Shown piece by piece: positions 21,333 to 32,700 of a DNA stretch of 64,000 nt. The position numbers and the translations under genes are program-made. The stretch is taken from positions 4,898,001 through 4,962,000 of the forward strand of contig JAETXT010000005.1 in the NCBI GenBank assembly GCA_019188255.1. Direction: 5' to 3'. Position 1 is the first letter of the stretch; the number at the start of each line of letters is the position of its first letter. The stretch comes from Verticillium longisporum. Its lineage: Eukaryota; Ascomycota; Sordariomycetes; Glomerellales; Plectosphaerellaceae. The notes beneath the pieces are model-generated. The model was not told the origin of the DNA and searched no databases. It worked only from the letters and a program-made list of their open reading frames with translations.

Positions 21333-21500
21333 ATGCTGCGTCTTGCAAATGAGATTCTTCTGGAAATAGCCGCTTAGCTCGAATTGGAAAACGATATCAA
21401 TGCACTTGCTTGGACCAACCGTATGCTCTCTCCTTACTTAAATCCCTTTCTGTACTGCCACAAAGTGCAATACTTTGAAATCTCGGCCCCCAATGGGATG
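21333..21500 (+). pseudogene. Relic of a fungal F-box/ankyrin-repeat protein N-terminus
   Basis: From the ATG at 21333 the frame reads MLRLANEILLEIAA, then TAG, then LELENDINALAWTNRMLSPY and onwards. This matches the F-box-like opening of many fungal ankyrin proteins (LPNELLLxIAxxLxxxxDINALARTNRRLYxLLNPYLY). The in-frame TAG at 21375-21377 sits where Gln would be acceptable, and no ankyrin repeats follow. It is a truncated remnant beside other decayed genes. Confidence 0.55.
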
Positions 21501-21603
21501 CCGTCCATGGCCGAAACATGAAGATGCAGCTCACCTCAACTGCGCAAACGCTGTGGCTGCGGTTGAGAGATAGTCGGCTACCATAGAGATCATTCATCAT
21601 TGT

Positions 21604-22569
21604 CTACGGACACCGCCACGAGGAGTACTCTGCGAAGGCAGACCACTCCTCGTCAAATGGTTCCACTACTTTATCAACCCACCCAGCTTCCCGCCATTCA
21701 TGTGGGAACTCCACTCCGTAAAGCAGCTTACAGTACTCCCAGTACTCTGGATACCAACCAGCCTGCTCCCAATCTATAATACCATCGATCCTTCTGGATC
21801 CGGCCACACCCGAGACAATGATGTTCCCAAGGGTTAGGTCTCCATGCGTGAAGTATATATTGCCGCTATCGGGGAAATAGTCGCGATACGGACCAGCTAC
21901 CACATCAGACCCGGGTTTTTGGCGAGTGGCTGCAGCTAGCAACCAGTCGTTGAATGACTTGATTGTAAAGAATGGTCCCCCTTCATAATCAAGCTTGAAG
22001 AACCTGTCTTGGACAGTCTCGCCATTGGTAGATCCTAAAATCAGGTTAGTATAGGACCAAGACAATAGGCAGGATGACATACCAATAAAACGGGTTGGTG
22101 AGTCTGGGGTTATACGCCTTAACGCTGTGATAATGCTACTCAGCTCACCAGAGATTGAGTTTTTCTCCGCTTCGGAAAGCGATTCCCATGCCTCCCGCAA
22201 TGTCTGACCGCGAATCAGACTCATATATATGAAATTTTAGTCCCCATGCTTTCTCCATCCAAAAACCTCCGGTACAGTAACTTCGCCGTGGGGAAAGGCT
22301 TGTCCGATTGCTCGAATTGTTTATTCTTCCTCCAGTCTAAGGTAGGAAGAGTCTCCAAACTTGACGGCGAGGTTTAGATGCTCGAATTTGATGACCCCAG
22401 ATCCAGTATCCGGCCATTGTTGAAGAATCGAGGAGGGCGTTGGCAGCTGGGGACGTGGAGCCGAGCTGGACTGGAAAAAGGAAGAGTCATGGAAGTCCAT
22501 CTCTGCCTTCGAAATGTCTGGTAGAGAGGAGACATTGACGCGCAGTTGTTGTGTGTCTATCGCCGCCAT
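21604..22569 (-). pseudogene. Aminoglycoside-phosphotransferase-like kinase, two premature stops
   Basis: The gene reads continuously in one frame apart from two TAA codons and one 48-bp intron (22035-22082, GTATGT, CTAAC, TTTAG). The first part runs from the likely ATG at 22569 to LKFGDSSYLRLEEE-type residues and stops at 22321-22323. The second TAA is at 22234-22236, before NFIYMSLIRGQTL. Downstream the kinase core is intact: THGDLTLGN (catalytic HxDxxxxN) and IDGIIDWEQAG (metal-binding Asp). Both stops fall where family members usually have Gln (EEAQT, GDQxFIY), consistent with CAA to TAA. Before decay it would have been a small-molecule kinase of unknown substrate. Confidence 0.82.
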
Positions 22570-23170
22570 TTCGGGAGGCAAGGTGAACGAAGGGATGGCG
22601 AGGAGGACAGAGGAACACGAAGGCTGCTCTGAGGCGGAAATGAAACATTGCGTTGCACGAATACCCGCTTCCCGCCCGCCAATAATGTTGCGGAGGCCAA
22701 CCATGCCAAATGTCACCGCGTGACCTATCACGTTCCATTAAGATAGCCCAGAAATAGCCTGCCGCGCGCTTGTTGGGTTGTCCCAATACCCTATAACCAG
22801 GACCAATTATACCATCTCATGAAGCGTCCTCGGCGAGCCGATAGCTGCTTCTGGAATTTTGTAATCGAAAAGTCTAGAATGAGAGTCGACTATTTAAGAT
22901 AACGGCTTATTACGAGTAGCTTATATCTAGTGACTTAAACGCCGGTTGTAGATAGCGCGTAGCGGGCTTCCGTACTAGTTCGATCATCCAAACAAGTCAA
23001 TATAGAACCATCGCCCTGATGAGCTATGTTTTGGGATCTCCATTATAATTATACAGCTAGTCCTCGCCGAAGCAAGCCGTCTACGCGAAAGTCTTTATAT
23101 TTCCAAACCAATATTAAATCAGCATATCTCCCCCTTTACTTCGCAGTACAATCAGTGCCAATCTGTCAGT

Positions 23171-23367
23171 GCTTGATTTGGAGCAGAGTGAAGAGGCCTT
23201 CCACACGTGGTCCGCAGGCAATAATGATAGGTATGGGGTTGTGAAACATCTGAATTCTGGCCCTCCGCAGCTTGGAAGGCCCTCCGCAGTCCTTATATAC
23301 ACGTTCTCGTAGTCCTTAGCCCCTAATCGGCCCCCCTGTTCGGTGTCTCCGCAGGGCCACCTGACAC
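23171..23367. repeat. Dispersed repeat R1, copy B
   Basis: Aligns by eye with 28031-28230, both on the plus strand. Shared blocks are CATCTGAATTCTGGCCCTCC, GTTCTCGTAGTCC and TAGCCCCTA. No intact frame is conserved. It is directly followed by the STAND-N-like fragment and R2 copy B. Confidence 0.85.
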
Positions 23368-23373
23368 CAATCT

Positions 23374-23428
23374 TATTACTCGGCAACCGGTGATCCAGGG
23401 GTGTGGTTGGCGCTGACAGCATCACGAC
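23374..23428. repeat. Fragment duplicated from exon 2 of the STAND-N gene
   Basis: About 55 bases closely match 26670-26727 within exon 2 of the neighbouring gene; both contain TTACTCGGCAACCGG and GGCGCTGACAGCATCA. On the minus strand it would read LSAPTTPLDHRLPSNKIG, against LSAPNIPLDRRLPSNEIG in the gene. It is therefore a remnant of a paralogue or a duplicated gene segment. Confidence 0.8.
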
Positions 23429-23556
23429 ATCCACGATGTGCGAACTCCTCCTTTTGGTATCGAGAATGTCTCTAAATGACTTTCTTGTAGATTTCCAGAA
23501 TTCTAGAGCTTTGGTGTTCTGGCTCTCTTATCTTTTCTTCTTCAATAATTATTAAT
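23418..23556. repeat. Dispersed repeat R2, copy B
   Basis: Second copy of the sequence at 20931-21063, about 2.5 kb away in the same orientation. Confidence 0.85.
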
Positions 23557-23777
23557 CCGTTTTATAAAACGGCGATTTAAAGAGCGCACTACGAATTGCG
23601 GGCTGAAATACACTGATGCGTGTCTTCCGCCCTCAGTTGATGCTTTGTATAACTGTACACACAAGATCAAAGGATACCCGGACTGCATTCCACACCCCCT
23701 GACCGATCCCGCCCCCCTTCTCCTGGTCCTCCGGCGTCTCCCAGTCCCCTGCACCAGTCAAGCGCTTGATGGGTTTA

Positions 23778-26700
23778 CTAAATTCCAGCTGACTGAAGAA
23801 TCGCGCCGGCGGTGGAGGGGAGCTCTTCATGTGAGGCACAGGCATAGCGCTGCGGCCGCGAATCTGCCGAGAAACGTGCACCTGGCGGAGATGCCAGCTG
23901 AAGTTGAACAAGGTCAATACATCGTCCTAGTATGCTCGTCAGCTGGATAATCTCAGCAGAGCCATCCGGCCGACCTACGTATTTCATGACCGGATTGAGA
24001 TAGAGGTAATGCTGCCACGCGACTTTGTACTTGAGGCCATGGTACTCTAGGGCCTCCAAGCTGACCCAGTCGGTGCTGATGAGAAGATATTGTCTGTCTT
24101 GGCCGTGGAGACCATTCGAGCAGCATTCAATGCCGCAAGGACGCAGGTAATCCGGTGAAAACTGCTCAACATACACACGCTCCGGTCCTGCATACCAAGT
24201 TTGTCCTAATTCTGTGGAATAACATTAGACAACGTGAGACGGGGTGGGCAGGTACGGCGATCGTCTTCCAAGCCTGCAAAAGTTCCAGGGAAAGATGAGC
24301 ACTCACCGTTGCCCCTGACGTAAATGGGGACAATATCTGGTCGGACCGGGGATACTACGTCATGCCATGCTGCCGAGCATGGCACGAGGCTCTCATGATC
24401 GGGTGCTGGTGCATCTATGACTGGTGGCAGCTGCGGCTCGAAAGTCGACATGGACTCCTCAGAGTCACTGGCGTTTGGATTTCCATTTGCTTTTTCTATC
24501 TGAGCGGTGAGTCGCCTGACTGCTCGCGCCCTGTTAGTCGGCTTCTGAGCTGTGGGTGACGGCATGGGTCTTCTTAGTGACAGAGCCTTGATTTCCCTTC
24601 CGTCTTGCTTTCCTGTGCTTGCCTCTTCGGGGTGAATCGCAAAAACGGGTGCAGAATCTGAAGTCGATGACGGGCAATCATTGTCTGTAGTTGCCTTGCT
24701 TGGTAACGGTCCCTGTACTGGCCCCTTCACCCTCTGTTCTGTAAGTTGATGGGGCTTTTCAACATCGGACTTTTTCGCGGGTTCGGAAATACTGCATAGT
24801 TCTCTCAGTTGTGAGTCTACAGACTCGACTTCGAATAATTCAACTTGGTCAATTGTCCCCCTTTGGCCGGCTTGTCCAAATCCGCCTGCGCCATCGTCTG
24901 CAACGTCGTCGGATTCGTATCCTTGATCGGGGGCGAGATCATCTGAGCTATATTCTTGATCAGATGATACAGTTACGGGCCTGTACCTCGATGGCAGAGT
25001 TCTCGCGTGCATACTTCTCGGTCGTGCTTTTTCAGAGGCTTCGTTATTTGATAGATCCAACGGATTTGTATCGCCTGTTGAGAGCTTCCGCTGCGACGGG
25101 AACCGGTCGGAGCCTTGGCTTGCACTCTTACTTTTGGAAACAAAAGTAACGTGGGGCATGGGAGCCGTTGTACTCTGTTCAGCCTTCAATCCATTGGGAC
25201 TCCTCGCCTTTCGCGGTGTTAGCCTGGCAGATAGACGTTTCTGGCGATGTGATCTGGTCCCCGGACCCCTTTTCGGCACAGATCCCTCGGACTCCCTATC
25301 CACTGGGATTCTTCTCTCTGTCTCATCCTCCGATAAAATTCGTCCCGGAGTCTTCTGCACTCTCATGAGCAGTGGTGCCGAGCCTGGTTCATCAATATGG
25401 TCCGGTTGAACGTGGCCGAGCGGGTGGCTGGATGACCTGTTTCCGCGATCCCACGGAGGCTCATGATAGTTCACAGCATTGGCTGGCCAACTTCCGGGAC
25501 TATGCCATGGATGAGAAACAGGGTGGTGTGAAATAGTTGAAGAAGAGGGCAGATGCGGTACTGGGCCTGGGTTGGTAAACATTGAAGGGGCCTGAGAATG
25601 TCGCGCGCTGTCGACGTCTGTAAAGTAATCTTGAGTTGGTCGTGATCCATATATCCGATCGTCATAGGAAATCGAACCGGGGTGGGGTATCGAATCAAAC
25701 TCTCTTGCGTCGGAACGCCATGGATCGCTCACATACAGTGGGTGCCTTTCGCGCACTGGATTGCGTGGTGCTTCGTCAAAAAGACTGGCGAAGCTGTGGT
25801 GGTGATGGGGCGGTGGGTTGGCATAAGCGTATGGACGAACCTCCGGGACCTGAGTTGGTCTTGTAGGGAAGATTCCCCGTCCCTCTGCCGGTCGTGGCGA
25901 TGAACTCATATTACTGTAGAATGAAGCCAGGTCGTCAGGTAAAGGTGGCCGTGCTCCCGCGGGAACGGAACGACTCGCAGGGATCGGCCCATTGGGTCTC
26001 GTTTGTTGGTTGCGAAAAGCGCCAGTGGATGTTCTTGGCTCGCCCGCAGCGAATTCTGGGCGCACTTCCGAGGCCCAAGGCTGGCGATTCAAGTACTGTT
26101 TCGCGTACTCATCAGATGAGCTTGTGAAGATTGAGTCATCGTCGCCACCTCGAACCTCATTAACATGAGTTTCGGGATGTAAATGATTGTTATCGTCTGT
26201 CTCATCAGAAAACTCCTTGATATCGAATGTCGTCCAATCTTCTATCAAGCGATTCGCCAACGCTTTGAGTCCCAAGCTCATAAAAGGTGTGTTCATGACG
26301 TGCCAGTCCGGGTTAGCTGTAGCCCGGATAACTATGCTGGTCCCAGCAACCATATCCACTTCGAACTCATTCAGTGGCCTTTGATCTTTCGTGACAAGCA
26401 CGGTAGACTGGATAAAAGAAGGACGAGGTCAGCTGCTGATGCACCGGGCTTACGGACTGTACACAGAGATGGTGAATGGCTACGCACGGCCAACACTCAC
26501 ATTATCAGCAGAAGTCTGCCAATCGAGATGGAGTTCTTCGAGGGCCCTTTTGTCAATATCTCGGGCCGAGAATCTGGTTGCCGTTACTTCCAGACCCTCC
26601 ATCGGCTTCGGCCGAAGCCCTGGCTTGTTGTAAATCTCAACTGCTCGCTCATTCTTCCTGGCAATTTGCCCAATCTCATTACTCGGCAACCGGCGATCCA

Positions 26701-27395
26701 GGGGTATGTTTGGCGCTGACAGCATCAGTGACATCCATGTGGCCATCGCCTGCGGTCTCTCATCGTGGGCGATCTGCTGTTGCTGGGCCGCCTCTATCTG
26801 CGGTTGAACGGGAGCGTCCATGAGCTGCGAGACAGCTCTTCGGGACCTTTCAATGGTGATCATGGCTTCTAGGCGAAGAGTTCTGAGCGACGCGTGCGAG
26901 TATGATGCTCTGGAAAGGTTTCAGTCTCCATTAAGACACTCATGTTGTGCCACCCAATAACGCATGGGCTTACTGGTGATTCTCGGCCAGTTGAGCAATT
27001 GACAGCGTCAGGCTCATCGTGTGCTTGACTCCTTCTAGCTTCTTCATCAGACCCGTGATTCTCTGGTTCATGAAAAGAAACTTGAATCGAGAAAGAAGGG
27101 ACTTATGCCCTGGCTGTGGGCATTTGGCAATGACATCTTGGATTTGCTTGAAGCGCCAACGCAAATCTTTTATAACATTAAGCAGCTGGGCTTTGTAAAG
27201 ACTTCTATGCAGGTCGATGAGTTCGCAGACGCTTTGCAGCATTGTTGATGTCAAATGAATGTCCGAGGCGAAGGCAAGTATCTCCTTCGGAGCCTCTTTG
27301 AACGAATCGACGATGTGGTACAGGCTCGAAGATATGGCGAAGCCAGCCGTGACAACCCCTATCACGCTAGCCGTGATCGAAAGCGGATCTGCCAT
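23778..27395 (-). CDS. Protein with fungal STAND N-terminal (PigL_N-like) domain and long disordered region
   Basis: Exons on the complement are 26974-27395, 26501-26909, 24307-26407 and 23778-24211, giving 1121 aa with all phases consistent. Introns are 64, 93 and 95 bp. The N-terminus MADPLSITASVIGVVTAGFA and the following 120 residues match the helical domain at the head of many fungal STAND and HET-type signalling proteins. Residues about 150-275 form a further helical part (LSAPNIPLDRRLPSNEIG). Residues about 330-970 are low-complexity, rich in Pro/Ser/Asp. The last 145 residues look folded (WYAGPERVYVEQFSPDYL). There is no P-loop, NACHT, ankyrin or WD repeat. The C-terminus is uncertain: another frame (23633-23917) looks equally coding, so one extra base near 23860-23917 may mark a frameshift. 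Confidence 0.75.
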
Positions 27396-29059
27396 GTCCT
27401 TCTGTTTGTCGCAGAGCCGTTCGAGACTCTATTGACAGATCAAGTGAGGTGAATGACGAGAAACGACATTGACAAGGCTGGGATTGACGAGCTGGACCCC
27501 AGCCTTTTTATGAAAACTTCTATGGAGGCTGAGCCATAGTCAGCAGGGAGCGGTGCATCATGTCATGTAACCAACCGCCTGCAAGCCCTCGGCCACTAAA
27601 AGGTCTTCAGCAGTCAGCTTGGTCAAGGCAATGGCCAATCACCCGCAGACGTTTTAACGTGATAGACACAGCCACTCCTCTTGAGGTACCTAGGTACCTA
27701 GGCTACAACATCATATTGCAGCATGACGAGACCGCTCGCTGCAACTTCTTTGCTGCCTCTTTCGACCGCCTCAGTCGCTTTGGATATGTTTGGGCTCTTT
27801 CAAGATTCGATGCCCCGTTAGACCGCTAGTTATTACCAGTAGTTGGCTTGGCCCGCAGAAGAATTCTGGCATTCTCTCAAAGTGGTCTCCAATGCTACAT
27901 TTGGCCAGAAGACGTGTAATCTTCACTTGCCAACACCAAGAATTGTGCGACATAAGCGCCTCATCATTGCCTGATCACTTTCGCCAATCTTCTTCCCGGC
28001 CTCTTCCTAGAATCGTCTCATGATTCTTGTCAGGGCGTGGTTTTAGCAGTGTGAATAGGTCTTCCGCACTAGGTCCGCAGGCAATAGATAATAGGTTTGG
28101 GGGTAAAACACATCTGAATTCTGGCCCTCCGCAGCTAGAAGGGCTCTCCGCAACCCTTATATACGCGTTCTCGTAGTCCCTAGCCCCTAGCCAGCCCCCT
28201 GCTCCATGGCTCCGCAGGGGCGTCCTGACATCTTTGCTGTTCAGTTCCTCGTAGCATTCTGGACTTCGGAACAAAAAGTTTGTTTGCATGCACATGCTGG
28301 ATACACATAAATCCAACGCTTGTTGTCCGGGAAAGCTTCATGCGCTATCTGCCCACGTGGAAGAGTCTCGGACTTTTTGAGTGCTCTCTCGTACTTTTCA
28401 GTTGAGAGATTGCCTCTGAAACAGAAAGAACCTTCACGCCTGCCCCTCGTCCTCTCCGGCACATATCACGGCGTTCAGATCAGTAAGCAAGTGATGACAA
28501 TGTCAAGAGTAGAAAGGAGCCGACTAGTCCCTTTTGCTGATAGTCTGTTCAACCACATGGGAGTTTTTCGACACCGAGGCACGCATTACGGCCAAATTGG
28601 GATTGGAGGTCAACCACGCAACCTGACAAGGCACCTGTATCACTTGACGTTACACTGAAGCATCCAGTCAATTACCATCAAAACCTACTTCGCTGGGCTG
28701 TCCCTCGTTTCCAATCACAATTCATATGGTTGGGTTGAAAGAGTCGTGTCACACGTGCACAAACATCGGAGTGCCCTACCGCAGCGTCTGGTAACTTTGT
28801 AGAAGGCTCACCCCGAGAAGGCGGGAGCCTGCCTGCCTCGAGAGAAACCTGATAAGGAGGAGGAAGGGACGAGTGAACGCTTGACTTGACTGCAATTGCA
28901 AGCATGAGATTGTCCAAAGACCAACATCCACCTTGATTCTGTATTTCTTCTTGATCTTCATCGCTGTGGCCTCCGTGAAAAACATCGAAACCGCGAGTGT
29001 CATTCGCCTACGCCTATCCACCACCTTTCGCGTCTTGGGACCACCAGCTATTGCCCTTC
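27396..29059. other. Spacer between the STAND-N and SLATT genes
   Basis: The two genes are divergent, so both promoters lie here. It also holds R1 copy C at 28031-28230 and a short CCTAGGTACC-type palindrome at 27685-27700. No further gene recognised. Confidence 0.5.
28031..28230. repeat. Dispersed repeat R1, copy C
   Basis: Matches 23171-23367 over about 200 bp with scattered substitutions and small gaps. Here it is not followed by R2 or by the STAND-N fragment, so R1 is an independent unit. Confidence 0.85.
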
Positions 29060-29782
29060 ATGTCCGACGACGCACCTCTGCCACGACCAGATCCTCTGCC
29101 CAACCCTTCGAGCAGCACCCCCAGCCTGCTCAGCAAGCCACCACGCAAACACGTTCGGTACCGCTTCCTGACCCCCTCCGAGCGAGCCATCTTCGCCCGA
29201 GCCGTCGGGGCAGACATGGACCCCGAGGACCAGACGCCCCTCTATCCTCCAACGTCAATATCCTGGTTCAAACCCCGCCGCAGACTGCAGAGCGGTCTCT
29301 ACAAGGACGTCGCTGCCTTGCGCCGCAAGTATCTGTTCTACTTCCACGCCGTCGCCTTCCTCCGCTGGGCCGGCATGATGATGCAGCTCTTCGTCGGCGC
29401 TGCCCTCACCGGCGTCGGCGCCATGGCTTTCCAGAGTGGCATCCCCATCACCATCTTGGCCGGCGTCAACACGGTCATCGCCGGCATGCTCGCCATGCTT
29501 CACAACTCTGGCTTGCCCGACCGCTACCGCATCAACCAGGCCGAGTTTGAGGGCGTCGAGGATCTGATCAAGGCCGTGCTCAACACGGGCATCGTCGAAG
29601 ATACCCAGACCGTCGACCAGGCCATCATGGAGTGCTTCGAGACCTATCGTTATACGAGGGCCGTCGTGGCTGCCAACGATCCCTCCTTCTACACGTCCAT
29701 GGCCATGCGGAGAGCTGGCAGCACGGAGGCTGCCGGAGAGAGCATGGTTGTGACCCGCCCACATCCTCGTGCGTCATCCTGA
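29060..29782 (+). CDS. SLATT-domain (fungal type) two-TM membrane protein
   Basis: 240 aa, no intron, ATG at 29060. The region at residues about 78-200 (YKDVAALRRKYLFYFHAVAF, then two hydrophobic helices at about 105-125 and 128-147, then LHNSGLPDRYRINQAEFEG) matches the fungal branch of the SMODS/SLOG-associating 2TM effector domain. In bacteria SLATT proteins are predicted membrane effectors of nucleotide-sensing conflict systems; in fungi the role is unknown. The N-terminal 35 residues are Pro/Ser-rich. A post-TM helical region (VEDLIKAVLNTGIVEDTQTV) completes the domain. Its neighbour is the divergent STAND-N gene about 1.7 kb away. Confidence 0.82.
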   Translation: MSDDAPLPRPDPLPNPSSSTPSLLSKPPRKHVRYRFLTPSERAIFARAVGADMDPEDQTPLYPPTSISWFKPRRRLQSGLYKDVAALRRKYLFYFHAVAFLRWAGMMMQLFVGAALTGVGAMAFQSGIPITILAGVNTVIAGMLAMLHNSGLPDRYRINQAEFEGVEDLIKAVLNTGIVEDTQTVDQAIMECFETYRYTRAVVAANDPSFYTSMAMRRAGSTEAAGESMVVTRPHPRASS

Positions 29783-32700
29783 TCAGCTGCAAGGCAAATC
29801 TTCAATCGTACTTGGTCCTATGATATCGACATTGGTGATTCTGTCCATATCAGCATCTTGTATGGTCATCTTCTCGTAATGGGTGGGCTGGGTGAGAACC
29901 GGGTACAAACTCATCGCAACATGTCTATAGGAGTTCATGATGCTATCGTTCATAACACGAAAACGATGAGGATGGGGATCAATCTCATCCTCCAAGTTGA
30001 GATATCAATGTACCTGTCTAAGGAAATTTTCATGTTCAGCATGGCCAAGACGGATCGGGACAGAGTCCTCCGACAAAGGCTACCAAACACCTATCTGTTT
30101 ACAAAGTCATAGCAAACTCTATAGCATTCAAGGGGTTCTCTTATTTCGGCAGTAATTTGGGCTGCGCTCCCAGATTCTCCCACCTGGGTAATTTGACTCG
30201 GGGGCAGATGGCTCAGGTCATTTACCAACTGTGGCTAAACGCGTCTCCCTCCGAAGTAGGATCTAATAGAAAGCCTATCTTTCATCTTGATGTTGAGACT
30301 GTCTATGCAAGACCGGCGTTATAGGTGGTCTTCGGGCATCTTTGCGTCCGGCGAGTGCAACCTTAAGACCCAAAGCATAAGAAACGGCAGATCATGGAGG
30401 CAAATCTTGGCTGAATCTGAACACACAGATCCTTCGTCTCATTATTCCATATTATGGTTCCTGAGTTAATTCTCGGAGAACAGCGCCGGTTCATGTCATT
30501 GTAAATCTCAACGCCGTCGATCCGCCAGCAGCAGTGATGCGACCGGCCGATCTCTCGAGATGCTCGTATCGGCTCCGAGGGCCGAACCGACATATCCGTA
30601 CTGCCGCGCAGACCAACAGGACAGGGGAGGATTCGCTCCTGAAACGGTGCACCCCAGTCATCGAAACGACATCGAACATCCGCTCGTCGTTCCGTGCTTC
30701 ACCAAGGCGGCCCAACGAATGCACCAGAAGGAGGCGAGGAGTACAGGTGCTGCGGCGGCGCAGAAGCAAAAGCCGCCCCGGCACCACGCCACTCTTCTGC
30801 CTCTGCCTTGCTTTGCTTTGCTTTGCATTTCCCTCCGGCGCAATGCAATCATGATTTGGATCATAAAGAGCCTCACGACGTTCCAGACCGGTCTCCGCAA
30901 GAAGGACGGAAGAAGAAGAAGAAGAAGAAGAAGAAGAAGAAGAAAGGCGGGGGACTTCGTCATTGAACTCCGGCTAAGTCAACCGAATCCCGCCCCCTGT
31001 TCCCCATGTTGGGAACCATCCCCAGCGTTGGGGGATTCCCCAAGGAGGCTCCCGCTCCGCGAGGCTCAAATTGAGACGAACCTGCAGAGCAGATAGTGAT
31101 GCCGCCCAGTTCGGGGAAGCATGGCCTGCGTTTCCGCGCTGCAGGTCCTCAACCACCCCCCTTCCCCCCTCACCCTCGTATCTCTTCTCCTCAGGGCAGG
31201 GGTAAGCGAACGCCATCTGAGTTTGGTAGGACGTTGGACGAGCCCGCCATTGTCAGGAGGCTGCGCCGCCGTCCTGATACAAGGAGTCAGTCCTCCCCCG
31301 CTCTCCGTAGATGCATGCCGTGCGGCGCCGGCAATGGAACGTCGATGAGGGACAAACCGGTGAAGCGGCCGCATGCCATGTTCCCCCCCCAGGGAGTGTG
31401 GGCGCCCCTGACTTGGCCAACTACTCCTCGGAGGATGCATGCATTGCTTTGGCCAGAGTCCTGACCGGTTCGAACGCAGGCTGAGAGCTAAGATTCACGG
31501 ATTGGAGGGACGGGAGGAAGTGATGGGGATGCAACCCGTCGAAGGAATGCTGCTGTTGCTTTCTCTCCACATGCAGAACATGGCGCAGCAAAGAAGGCAG
31601 GCAGCAAAAGTAGAACGGCCGAGAACGCGCGATCCTCCTATCTCCAGCAAGCGGCGGAGTATCGGTAAACACGGGGGAAAACTTGAAATGACCAACTTCA
31701 ATCTTCAATCATGGCAACATTCGCGCAATCAGAGCGCACGCCCGTCGCGAGTCGTGCACGCCGCCCCAGGTCTAGCTTGGTCGGGGGAAGCTGATCATGA
31801 CGACCCTGACGTCTGTCCGCTGAGATTGTGGCCAACAGCAAGCCCTCCCCTCATTCCCCGCAAACCCGCCCATTCCGCTGGTGATCTGGAGGAAGATGGC
31901 AGACCGGGACCCTCACAGATTGGATAACAAGCACGAACCAAAATGGGTTCGAGGTGGCGAAAATTTCAGCGATCACTCGTCCTCATTCGCCAGCCTTGAA
32001 TACCGTCAGTTAGCAGCTTTGACGACTTGCTAATCGACACTGGCGTGTATACAGATGAGGGCGAATCAGCGGTATCGTTTACAGGTGATGCATTATGGCC
32101 CCGGCCCTCCGTTCTGAATGTCGCGCCCCATGGTGTGCGATTCATCTATCAGGTCAGGTTCCTTTCGTGGGCATCGGAGATCGGCGTCAGCCAGCGATCT
32201 TCCAAGACTTGTAACGGAATGAAAGGCCAGATCGCAGATGCGACTCCGTCGACAGGTGGCTCAAGCCATCGGTACTGAGAATCGAATGACCGACGAAAGA
32301 GAGAGAGGCTGCAGACTCGCCTGACGCGGGACGAGAAACAACCGACACGGCATCAAGAAAGGGGGCTTGCGGACAAGTCGGTGTATGGTCGTGGAGGGGA
32401 TGTGAGCCTGCGATGCAACCCACTGAGCCGTTTTCACAACGCAACACGCAACAATACCTCGTGCGTCTGCTTCTGCCTCTGTCCCTCCGCCTGCATCCTG
32501 CAACTGCGGAAAGCTGCTTCAGCTTCAGCTGTCCAGCCCCGGCATGCGGACTGTTGTGCCAAGGCAACCAAACCAGAGCAAGCTCGCGCACTCGCATTGC
32601 GTCTTGTCGATAGGTGGCAGCGGACCTTTGGACGCCGTAAAAGCCCGCCAAATGGCCGTGTTCCCTCCTTTCACCTCAAACCTACCTGGCTGGTCTACCC

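Larger units (their letters stand above)
22570..23777. other. AT-rich accessory spacer with dispersed repeats
   Basis: Contains R1 copy B (23171-23367), a 55-bp piece resembling exon 2 of the STAND-N gene (23374-23428) and R2 copy B (23418-23556). The interval 22850-23160 is AT-rich and has no frame. The frame at 23633-23917 on the minus strand may encode an alternative C-terminus of the STAND-N gene. Confidence 0.55.

Noticed and set aside
30910..30963. Poly-Lys and poly-Leu ORFs
   Set aside because: They are products of the AAG microsatellite read in different frames.
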